This document shows positions 11,883-21,961 of a stretch of 64,000 bases of DNA, in pieces (position 1 is the stretch's first letter; every line of letters begins with the position of its first letter). The stretch covers positions 7,936,001-8,000,000 of the forward strand of contig CM082576.2 in assembly GCA_040954595.2 (NCBI GenBank), given 5' to 3'. Source of the stretch: Balanoglossus misakiensis. Lineage: Eukaryota; Hemichordata. A program made the translations under genes and the position numbers. The notes beneath the pieces were generated by a model, which saw nothing but the letters and a program-made list of their open reading frames with translations, was not told the origin of the DNA and made no database searches.

Positions 11883-13079
11883 TTTTATGTCATTACCAAG
11901 AAATGTCTGTTCGTCACATTGAGTGATTTTGCTAGTCCCAGGCAATTGGACATACAGCATTCAACAAACGTACATAATAATTTTGAATCCTTTGCTGAAT
12001 GACGGAAATCCATTCCTTCCTTCCTTACATCATTTCCTGACAGTATTGCTATATGTGTCTGCATAGTGAATAAAAATTGTTTAGTGGGTATTCGTTGATG
12101 GTGATTTCAGCATGAGAGAGAGAGAGAGGGGGGGTCAGTAGATTTTTGTTACCTTTATGCAAGTCGACGCGAAGATGGTGCTGGAATCGTTGGTGTACTT
12201 TAAAATACCCTGGCATAAGTTACGACTTCTGTATGAGGGTTGCCAGATACGTTTATAACCTAACAATTTCATCGACATAGCCCGGTAGGGCCAAACTACC
12301 AGCATTACATGGAATTTGAAATGTATGAGACCTTGTTCAAAGGTATACGGTCAGGTGGAAATTTAGCTTATAGTTACCGTGGCAAATTGAGATCTAGCCA
12401 ATCACAGATTTTCAGTGGGTGGCACACGCGTAAAGAAGCAGGCCATGCATGACTTTCATGTCGCCACTCCTGACGTCACCTCGCAGCACTTGACACCTGT
12501 GATGTAATCAATCGTCGTCGAAAGCACTCACACTCAACTTGCTAATTACTAGTACTTATGTACATGTATTCGCTCACGGCGACGGCCATGCTGTTATTTT
12601 GAATCCCTGTTAAGCAGTTGTCCTGTACTTTCTGGTCAAAATTATGTTTTATTACTTTGTTGTGTCGAATTAATTTTGGCCGAATGGATCCCACAGTCCT
12701 TTGCGCACGTTTTCTTAAATCAAAGACGGCGGCGGCTGACAATGTCTTTCTCTCATAAAGTTCAAAAAGGGGACGTTGTACCCGTTTCGGGGCGGTTCGT
12801 CGTCCAATATAAATGAAGTGTGCTCGATAGTTGAAATACATGGTCTGGTCTTTCCACCTGGCAAAAAGAGTCAAAAATGCAGATATTTGAAAACGTTCTT
12901 ATTCTGATTAGAATCTTAGAACGCATTGTTTGTGAATAGATATTTAGGTGACGATGATGTTCAGTTGATTTTCCCCTACTCCAACATTTCAAAGCGCAAG
13001 GTAATCTCTTTCGGATGTGGACTCGTTTGATGTTCAAAATGTCTGGCAAACTACGACAAAAAAATAATCCGAAATTTCA
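11883..13079. other. Intergenic stretch, nothing recognised
   Basis: No supported gene. It holds a short AGAGAG/poly-G run near 12114-12134. Reverse-strand open frames around 12542-13049 have no splice or family support. Confidence 0.45.
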
Positions 13080-13175
13080 ACAGTTACGTAACTGTGTCAG
13101 CACTTTTGATGCGGGTCACGTCACGTGACGTGACTTGAGACGTGACTATGCAAAGCTTTCGCTGCTGATTGGTTG
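13080..13175 (+). promoter_or_regulatory. Promoter-like cluster of palindromes
   Basis: A perfect 16-base palindrome ACAGTTACGTAACTGT (13080-13095) is followed by a perfect 20-base palindrome (13115-13134) made of CACGTCACGTGACGTG: an E-box core CACGTG flanked by CRE-like TGACG half sites. Then come an octamer-like ATGCAAAG (13148) and an inverted CCAAT (ATTGG at about 13169). A good donor (GCG|GTAAGT) follows at 13338. The arrangement resembles a bZIP/bHLH-responsive promoter; no experiment supports it. Confidence 0.4.
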
Positions 13176-14129
13176 AAGCCACCTGGACCATCTCCACTTG
13201 GAAATTTCCGTTCCGCCTTCCGTGCATTTTCATTAGAGAGTCAGACGGCCACGCTGGTGCACGGACTACGAGAAGATGCGGAGAACTCTGCCCCCAAAAC
13301 AGAGTTTCTCCGCTGGATAGTTTTCACGACGACAGCGGTAAGTAAAGTAACAGAAGTAGACACATTTACTCAATTTTTGAACAGAAACATGGGTTATTCT
13401 GTGGCGAGTTACGGTCAACTAAAAAGCCAGACGTTTACACCACATAATTGAAAAATTGGATGCGTCACAGTCAGACAGCTCGAGTCAGCGCTTCTCTGCA
13501 TTTTAATTCGCAAATTCCGCCCTTTCGCGTTACTCAACTTGAGATATACGGTTTATCAAATTAAGACAAGTCGGTGTTATAGCTCTACTGGTGGGCGGCA
13601 GTTTTTGTAAATAAAAAAAGGTAGTTTTTCGGGAAAGAGAAGGAGGGCTACGATGAATTGGTAGCGGGGTCGTTGAATTGACAGCGGGTTCACGTTTGGT
13701 CGGCGTGTTTTCGAGTGTGAGCGAATGCAAATGTTGTATTATACTACCAGACAATGGCAAAAATAAGCTTTAAACTCTTCATTGGGAACAGTTACTTTTG
13801 TGTCCGTGCAGTCTTTGCCCAATTTTGTTTTTGTCTGAGTTTAAAATGTTCCGCTTGGCTGTAGGCCTAAACTTGAAAATATGTAAATGTGCATGGTGCC
13901 ACGCTGGGGCTACTTGTCAGCGAAGCCCTAAAACATCGTCGTGTACAATATGCGTATGGACAACAGTTAAGCGTACGGTGACCACGGTTGAGATTTCGTT
14001 TCGTGTTCATGGATAGGCATTCAATTTGTTTCCTTATTTTTTGCAGATGCCCAGATGACCTGATGTTGTACGTTCTGCGTGGATGCTATGATGTTATCAA
14101 GCATGATGTACGAGTAAGCGGTATTAGCC

Positions 14130-14300
14130 AAATTTTGGGCAATTTTTAAGATCTTTCAACGATTCTGACTGGTGCCGGTAGCCAGTTCAGCGAACCGATT
14201 TTGCACAAATCTGAAGAATGCAGCAATGCGGATGCTATATGTGGATGTCATTAATGTTTTAGAACCAACATGACTACATGCTCGGTGCATGGGTCATTTT
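14130..14300 (+). repeat. Diverged duplicate of 15839-16010
   Basis: Both segments share CGATTC.GACTGGTGCCG, CCAGT.CAGCGAA, GATTTTGCACAAA and TATGTGGATGTCA in the same order and spacing. They flank the 130-bp array and the exon-like units, so the locus appears to have grown by duplication of a larger unit. Confidence 0.7.
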
Positions 14301-14557
14301 TGTCACGGCACCAACACGTTTATCTGCTTTGAATGCTTCGATCGGAAGGTGCTCGTTGTGAGTGTGTGCGCATGTGTGTCACGGTAAGTTGTACGGTATA
14401 TTTGAGCCATGCAGCTAGACTACAATGAGGTGAGCGTTTGTATGTTCCATGGCTGAATGAAGACCAGTGGATGAAGTTTCGTAACAAGTAAGTTATATAG
14501 ACATAAATAAAATCCCCGGTGCGGGTGGGTCCCATCCCTCAGACCGTCGGTTAATAC

Positions 14558-15340
14558 TTAATACAAGTTTTTTTTTAGACATGTTATCTTTCGTCATTAT
14601 TCAATAAAAATAAAATAAAAACATACACGCACTCAAAATACTTGGAGTGGTTTATTTCCGTACCGATCATCTTCCCGCTCACGTATATAGTTAATACAGG
14701 TTTTTTAGATATGTTATCTTTCGTCATTATTCAATAAAAATAAAATAAAAACATACACGCACTCAAAATACTTGGAGTGGTTTATTTCCGTACCGATCAT
14801 CTTCCCCCTCACGTATATAGTTAATGCAGGTTTTTTAGATATGTTATCTTTCGTCATTATTCAATAAAAATAAAATAAAAACATACACGCACTCAAAATA
14901 CTTGGAGTGGTTTATTTCCGTACCGATCATCTTCCCCCTCACGTATATAGTTAATACAGGTTTTTTAGATATGTTATCTTTCGTCATTATTCAATAAAAA
15001 TAAAATAAAAACATACACGCACTCAAAATACTTGGAGTGGTTTATTTCCGTACCGATCATCTTCCCCCTCACTTATATAGTTAATACAGGTTTTTTAGAT
15101 ATGTTATCTTTCGTCATTATTCAATAAAAATAAAATAAAAACATACACGCACTCAAAATACTTGGAGTGGTTTATTTCCGTACCGATCATCTTCCCCCTC
15201 ACGTATATAGTTAATACAGTTTTTTTTAGATATGTTATCTTTCGTCATTATTCAATAAAAAAAATATTAAAAACATACGTGTATTGATAAAACTGAGAGT
15301 GGTTTATTTCCGTACCGCTCATCTTCGCTTGTGTGTATGT
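14558..15340 (+). repeat. 130-bp tandem array, about six units
   Basis: ATGTTATCTTTCGTC recurs at 14581, 14711, 14841, 14971, 15101 and 15232. The middle copies are almost identical and the last is diverged. Each unit contains AATAAAAATAAAATAAAA and TGGAGTGGTTTATTTCCG. Confidence 0.95.
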
Positions 15341-15382
15341 CTCTGTTAGTCTGTTTTTATGGTAAATAAGGTATTAACTTTC

Positions 15383-15800
15383 CAGACGTTAACTTTATTT
15401 GCTTGTTTTGCAGATGCAGAGACCAGAGTTTTTTCGCCATGCAGCGGTATAGCTTGGTGAGGTAAGGGCAGGTATCTTCCATGGCTGAACGATTATGAAT
15501 ATTGCAGACACTCACTCCATTTGCTTGTTTTGCAGATCCAGAGACGAGATCAACTCATAATGGTATTCATCAACCAAGCTTGGGCCTAATTGCCATGCAG
15601 CAGTAGAGCTGGGTGAGGTAAGGGCAGTATGTTCAATGGCTGAACGATCATGAATATCACCGACATTCACTTCGTTTCATTGTTTTGCAGATGCAGGGAC
15701 GGGATCAACTCATAATGGTATTGCATGCAGCAGTATAGCTGGGTGCGGTAAGGGCAGTATGTTCAATGGCTGAACGAAGACCAGAGGTTTCAAGCAAGGT
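15383..15800 (+). repeat. Tandem exon-like units with conserved splice sites
   Basis: Three units share TTGTTTTGCAG, then AT(G/C)CAGAGAC.., CATGCAGCAGTA.AGCTGGGTGAG, then GTAAGGGCAG and TTC(C/A)ATGGCTGAACGA. Acceptors are at 15411-15413, 15533-15535 and 15688-15690; donors follow 15461, 15617 and 15747. Related pieces occur at 14034-14113, 14400-14465 and 16466-16500. Confidence 0.75.
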
Positions 15801-17050
15801 TTGACAAGCGATATAGACAAAGCCCCATTTATCATGGTGGATATTTTGAAGATTTTTTATCGATTCAGACTGGTGCCGTTACCCAGTCAAGCGAAATGAT
15901 TTTGCACAAACATGCATGTAACAATATGGACCCAGTCCTTTATGTGGATGTCAATTCAACGTTTTAAAACCGACCTGACTGCTGGATGCAAGAGGTGGAC
16001 ATTTTGTTTTTGCACAAACGTGTTCGCCATCTTTGAAGGAGACATTCCATTTACACACTCTTCATTTATTCCAGGGATCCCGTAGATGATGCTAAGATGA
16101 TTGCCAGCCTGTGTGATTGATGTCCAGAGGTTGCTGCATGGTTGTGGGAAAGTAAGAATTGTGGGACAGAAAACTGAAGCCATGACGGAGACGATACATG
16201 GTAGGGGGTGTGGGTGGGGTTTGTTTGTTCACAATCTCCAGCAGTTGACGGTTTAACTAAGTAAAATTATGAGCTCATTTGGGCAGATCTCTATTGTTGT
16301 TGCAGTATAATTTAATCAAGTTGCCAAATAGAATGAAATTCCAGGAAGCCATACAGATTTGCATGATGTACCATCTGCGAATGAACAACAATTGGCGTAC
16401 AGTTTGGTTATCATGCTTTGTTTCATGTCCATGTATATAATTATAGACATTCATTTCTACATTGTTTGTTTTGCAGATGCAAAGACCAGATGGGTATCCG
16501 GCAACCAACCTGAGGACGACCTGTCCATTTTCCGCGATGCAGCTGTAACTGTTACCTGGCAGTCTGCAGTGACCACCCATCATCTAATGACACTAGTATT
16601 TCCATTGATGTTTACCAAGCTGATGCAATGCACTGCTATGGGTATGCTCTGCTATGGGTCCTAAGTTTCTTGGAAAATTTGGCATAATTGTGTAAATTAC
16701 AACTCTTTGATTTTGTTTCTAAATTGCCCCAATGCTGTATGCTGTTTCTGTTTACATACTAATCCTTCACCTAACTTACCCATTCCACCCCTACACTTGC
16801 ACTCGCCACAGAACAGCATTTACAGCAATCTAGTCTGAAATTCAAATTCTCATTAAAAATTGAAAAGATGAATGACTCTGTTCACCATTTGTAACTGTCG
16901 AAGTCGTTTGATTTGGAAGGTGGGTCCTTGCCATATTTATTGAGGGGGTTTGTTTTCACTTCTTCACTGAACATTCTGTGGAGTAGTATACTTAGTATGC
17001 ATTGCATGGTAGACTTGCATCCATCAATGGAGATGCAACGAAAATGATTT

Positions 17051-17418
17051 GAGTTTCACAGAATTAATGAATTTGCTGCTTTTTCATTATTGTAAGTATA
17101 CAGGTAATACTGTATACACGTATCCTGTTTTGTTGATGGTTTCAAAACTTTGAAATTAAAATTTTCAATGAACTAGATTAAAATGAAATACTCGTGTCTG
17201 TGTCATTTTATTAACCCAACACTGCCTTGATGTTGAGTTTCACAGAATTAATGAATTTGCTGCTTTTTCATTATTGTAAGTATACAGGTAATACTGTATA
17301 CATGTATCCTGTTTTGTTTATGGTTTCAAAACTTTGAAATTAAAATTTTCAATGAACTAGATTAAAATGAAATACTCGTGTCTGTGTCATTTTATTAACC
17401 CAACACTGCCTTGATTTT
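17051..17418 (+). repeat. 184-bp tandem duplication
   Basis: GAGTTTCACAGAATTAATG starts at 17051 and again at 17235. The two copies differ at only a few positions (for example ACACG versus ACATG). No coding content. Confidence 0.95.
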
Positions 17419-18650
17419 GAGATAATTGAAACGGGTAAGGTCAAAGGTCGGCCCGTTAATTTGTAGCAAAATGTTGTCCCATTGAAACTCAAAAAAGCGT
17501 TATGTATAGATACTGACCTATGCAAAGAAGGTGAAAAATAGTCACAATTTTGGCAAACTTATTTTGTTCCCTAGTTGGCCTTAGCAACTGAGACCTTGGT
17601 CTTTGCTTCCAACTGACGTTCAGGAAATTCAAAAGTAGGCGAAAGATCCCCTGTAAATATGGTAGCAAAGTCCGGAAGTTTGACATGTTTTCTAAACTCA
17701 ACAGTATGTCGAAAGTTGCCACAAATCCAAAGGCTGTACCCTAAGCTGAGCTTTTCCTAGTAAACGTATCCATGTACACTATGTACACTACAGAAGCCGA
17801 TAGTAGGAAGCAGGGGGGGGGGGGGCAAACTTTGGCGTACGTCGCTGAGGGCGCCATAATATTCATCACTTCTGGAGCAGCAAGTTCAGTGTTTTTCTGG
17901 CACAGTCAGCCGCCGCCAAAGAAACAGAAAATTAATTCCAGTCTATATAAAATAAATTCTAACACATTAAATTAATATAAAACAATTTCTACCGGAGGGG
18001 CCTCATAGTCCTCCGGAGCTCGGTACACATTATGTTCAACAAAGCATGAAATGCAAAATTGAAGAGCTGATATTCAATTCATCGACATCAATGGCAACAA
18101 TAATTTGTCACAGGCAACTAAAATATAATATGACACATAATACTAAGTACTGCGACGGTGTTAAGAAAACGTGTCTGAACACGAAATGTATCTGGGTCGT
18201 TTATATTAATTTGTCAAATAACGCAGAATAGAAACCTGAATAAAAGAGGCATTAGGAGACGATTGACAAGAGTCGTTGTCACACATTGTACGGACATTCT
18301 GGGAATTAGAAGACGAACATTTGAATATGTGACCGTGTAACTTTCAATGACTGAGTTATGTTTATGACTGTACAAAATAATCTGCCCGTGGACCTCCATG
18401 CAAAGTAGGTGGACCCTGGGTTAGGGGGGTGGACCTCTGTCTCGGGTCACCGACTTTCTATCTGGGTCGACGAGACTCACAGACCGCAGGCTTCAACGCG
18501 TGATCAGCAGAATCTAAGTTCACAGTTTACAGGTGATCGCTCTTGACCGTGACAGAACTGAATTGAGCTGTAGTTCAGACTTTCCCTACTGACGTTGTTT
18601 AACAGAGAATTGATTTGATAGGTAACACTTGAAGCAGAAGAACCACAACT
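17419..18650. other. Intergenic stretch before the HPGD pair
   Basis: Contains a G13 run (17813-17825) and a 7-bp inverted repeat at 17992-18016. From about 18400 the sequence resembles the region upstream of the second HPGD-like gene (GTGGACC, GTTTACAG.TGACAGGTGATC, TTTAACA.AGAATTG.TTTGATAGG), so it is probably the promoter and 5' UTR of the first. Confidence 0.5.
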
Positions 18651-20919
18651 ATGGTTATCGCGAATAGGGTTGCGTTGATTACCGGGGCAGCAGACGGCAT
18701 GGGAAAGGCGATTGCTGTGAGACTATTGGAGAAAGGGGCGAAGGTAATGTCGAGGACACAGTTACATGTTGCAGAAGTCGTCCTCCGGAAGCTGGTGGTG
18801 TGGAGAACAGTGTTAATATTGACATATTTTTACTGCATTAGAAAGACGAAGATCTTCGTTGTAAGATATACGAAGAAGGAGCATACAATGACTTCAGTTT
18901 ACTTCCGGGATCAACGAAAGGGAGGGAGGTTATCAGCAAATGGTCCGACTTTTCTGATATATTATAAACATACCAACATACATATGAATTTTCAATGTGT
19001 TTCTAACCCACTTTTTAAATGACAGTCTTATTCCAGACAGAATATTAATCATGCCTAACACATTACATATTTTGGTACAATGAATCACCAGCAACTTGTC
19101 TTATAGGATGTCCATAATTGCCAAGTGTTCTGTCCATGCATGTTTGCAGCTGAACCATTTTCTTTCTACAGGGTGTGTGTCTCGTCGACATCAACGACAG
19201 AAAGGCCAAGGAGACAGCGGCGAAACTGTCCAGTCAATTTGGCGAAGAGAAAGTTCTGTATGTGAACTGTGACATATCCTCGAAAGAACAGTTCGAAGGT
19301 TTGTATTCCAAGAATTCAATATTTACAGTCGGCGAAGAGTTCAGCAGCTCGCTTTGTTTTAAAATCATAAAATAGACCATTTTCATATTGTATAGGCGTA
19401 ATGTCCTCAAAATGAACCCTTACTCTTGCATTGATGTCGAGTTGTTGACCTATGCCATCAAACCTTTATTTCAGACGCTTTTCAGAAAGCCAAGGCGCAT
19501 TTTGGCGGGCTTCACATAGTCTGCAACAACGCCGCCATTGGGGATGAGATCAACTGGGAACGGATGGTGGACGTTAATCTGGTAAGTTGAGAACGAAACT
19601 GTTGTGTTAGTCTTCAGAAAAGGATGTAAGACCTTCTCGTTTTTCTAGTAGACTGACAGCGATCTAACAAACAGAAAATGCAGAGAGCGCGCATAAAGCT
19701 TGTGTCGTTCATCAATCATGGCTGCTGACTCACAATTCTGTTCCTATTTTCAGAAAGGCGTCATCAGAGGAACGTACTTGGCAGTGGAGCACATGGGAAC
19801 GAAGAATGGAGGCAGTGGTGGCGCTGTTGTCAACACAGCTTCAATAAGTGGTGTGTATATACAACTGTACATGTCCCCCCCCCCCCCCCGAAATCAAGTG
19901 CTTCCCCTCTCGGAATCAATGTCGACCTGCCGACCACTAGCAGCAAATAACCAGCATACAGAACTTATCTAACCGTCTCACAGTAATTTTATGTAGTTTC
20001 GGCGTTTGCAAGCCACTCTTGGCGTGACATCTTCAATAAATTTATGTATTTATCAAATTGGTACATTTCCCTGTCCCAGGTTTCCTTCCGAGCCCGTTAC
20101 CAGTGTATTCGGCCACAAAACATGGCGTCGTCGGTTTCACCCGGAGTTCAGCGGTAAGGCCACGCCCTTTTTCTCGTGTGTCACCAAACTTTTGAAATCG
20201 TGTTTTGTTTTGTTTTTGCCATAGCCTCAACAATTGCGACTGTACGATCGAGATCTGTGACATTTTCGTAAGACTTGTATGTACCAGTCGTTTAATAGAC
20301 TAGTCTGCTCTATGGCAACGACAATAGTGCATTGGAATATCGATGTCTTCTTCCATCATCATGAGTTAATGTAAACCTCAGAAAAATGAAAAGCAATCTG
20401 AGCTCCATCTTGCCACTTTTTGTCTCTGTCAAGGAAGAGCCTTTGCTAAAAGAGAATGGCGTACGGGTTAACGCTGTTTGTCCCGGGTTTGTCGACACAC
20501 AGTTCACCGTCGATATTATAGAGAAGGGCACCCGATATCCTGACTTGTATGCCGCGAGAAAGAAGTCGACCAGGAAAGTGCCGTAAGTAACGACAATTTG
20601 AAAGGAGGAAGTCTGACTGACAAGGAACCTGCACATATACCATTCGCAACCACAGAATGTTAGTATTTTGGTGTTCATGGTCTCATAATTACCCATCTAA
20701 AATATTTTTAATCCCGTTTTCTCACTGGCCTGATAGGTGTTCTGGTCGCGTGGGAGTAATTTGACCTAACATCTCATTGTCTTTTCCCCGTGCAGGATCC
20801 AAAATGTTGTAGACGCGGTCCTGAAGCTCATCGAAGACACAGGTTACAACGGGGTGACCTGCGCCGTTGTTCCCGATGACCCCATGCTCATTGTGGAACC
20901 TCCTAAGTTGGTCGTTTTG

Positions 20920-20922
<3 letters not shown>
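18651..20922 (+). CDS. HPGD: HPGD-like short-chain dehydrogenase, copy A
   Basis: Seven exons: 18651-18743, 19172-19298, 19475-19581, 19754-19850, 20080-20153, 20434-20582 and 20796-20922, giving 257 residues (human 15-hydroxyprostaglandin dehydrogenase has 266). The NAD motif TGAADGMG lies near residue 11, the Asp of LVDIND selects NAD over NADP, NNAA replaces the usual NNAG, and the catalytic residues are Ser139, Tyr151 and Lys155 (YSATK). The family oxidises the 15-hydroxyl of prostaglandins and related lipids in the cytosol; the substrate here is inferred and may differ. Copy B, with identical exon borders, follows 1 kb downstream. The exon-6 acceptor is TCAAG, weaker than CAG in copy B. 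The stop TGA is the first triplet of an expanded repeat. An AATAAA follows at 21383. Confidence 0.9.
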
Positions 20923-20994
<72 letters not shown>

Positions 20995-21010
20995 CGACGA
21001 CGACGATGAC

Positions 21011-21078
<68 letters not shown>

Positions 21079-21106
21079 GGACGACGACGACGACGACGAC
21101 GACGAC

Positions 21107-21147
<41 letters not shown>

Positions 21148-21163
21148 CGACGATGATGATGAT
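20921..21163 (+). repeat. (GAT/GAC)n array at the stop codon of HPGD copy A
   Basis: About 81 triplets, almost all GAT or GAC with one GAG. The array begins inside the stop codon, so in the HPGD frame it reads as consecutive TGA codons in the pure GAT parts. Copy B has only TGATAATGATG at the same place. Confidence 0.95.
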
Positions 21164-21382
21164 GCCTGTGGTGATGACGAGAAGGAGGATATGGCGTAGC
21201 GGTGAAATATGCGCATTCTGCCTCAACATTTTTACCTTATGATAATAGTTTCAGTGGTAACATCGATAACGGTTGAACCGGGTTTCGGAAAATGATCGTT
21301 TTGACACAAGCCTTGTGCACATCCCGAACGTGAGGTTATCTTGAAATATCAGAATTGTTACCATAATTTTACGGAAAAGTTG

Positions 21383-21388
21383 AATAAA
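21383..21388 (+). promoter_or_regulatory. AATAAA poly(A) signal, HPGD-like copy A
   Basis: The hexamer in GTTGAATAAATGATCAG is conserved in copy B at 24338 in the same sequence context, which supports function. Confidence 0.75.
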
Positions 21389-21961
21389 TGATCAGACACG
21401 CATGTAATGGTTGTCTCTTGATCACCGGTGTTAGCATGCTGTTTGGAGTAGGGCAATTACTCCGAGTGTGCCACCACCACCACCACCAAAATTTATGATC
21501 AGTAGTACGCCCCCAGGCGGCGAATCGATCATATGCAGATGTTTGTGACCAAGAATCCCTCTGGTCAGTAGGACAATGCGAGCCATGTGGGACCTAAATT
21601 TTACACGGAATTAGGAAAGTAGTTCGTGACGTCCTATAGCGCAAACTGTATTCATAGGATTCTACTGAGTTGTGTGTGTGATTACTAGTATATAAACTGT
21701 GCAACAAGAAATAATATGTCCATGGATCGTATACAAAATAAAGTGGACCCCGGGAGTGCACCCATCAACGGATGATCAGCGGGGTCAAAGTTTACAGTTG
21801 ACAGGTGATCCTGTCCGGCGAGTACTGTATGGAGTTGAAGTTTAATTGGACGTTCCGTTAAATTTCGGTACGCTACCACCAAATCACGCTACTGATGGTG
21901 TTTAACAAAGAATTGGTTTGATAGGAGACCCTTGAAGCAAGGTGACAAACAGGCCTTAACT
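21389..21961 (+). promoter_or_regulatory. Spacer, promoter and 5' UTR of HPGD-like copy B
   Basis: TATATAAAC with TATAAA at 21691-21696 is a plausible TATA box about 270 bases before the start codon. The part from about 21740 is homologous to the region upstream of copy A. A (CAC)n run lies at 21471-21486. Confidence 0.45.

Larger units (their letters stand above)
13150..16664 (+). ncRNA. Candidate spliced non-coding RNA locus with repeated exons
   Basis: A donor at 13338 and a series of acceptor-donor pairs on the + strand suggest transcribed exons without a sustained reading frame: about 13150-13337, 14047-14113, 15414-15461, 15536-15617, 15691-15747 and one starting at 16477. Four or five of these begin TTGCAG|ATGC or ATCC and are related to each other. 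No protein homology was seen. It could instead be a decayed tandemly duplicated gene. Exon connectivity is inferred from splice consensus only. Confidence 0.3.

Noticed and set aside
14558-15340. CRISPR-like regular repeat array
   Set aside because: Units are 130 bases, contiguous and nearly identical without unique spacers; the DNA is animal, so this is a satellite-type tandem array.
17992-18016. Hairpin CCGGAGG...CCTCCGG
   Set aside because: Only seven paired bases with an 11-base loop in spacer DNA; no context suggesting a functional RNA element.
20722-21242. Poly-Ser, poly-Ile, poly-Asp and poly-Met frames at the HPGD 3' UTR
   Set aside because: All are readings of the GAT/GAC array in the 3' UTR of copy A.
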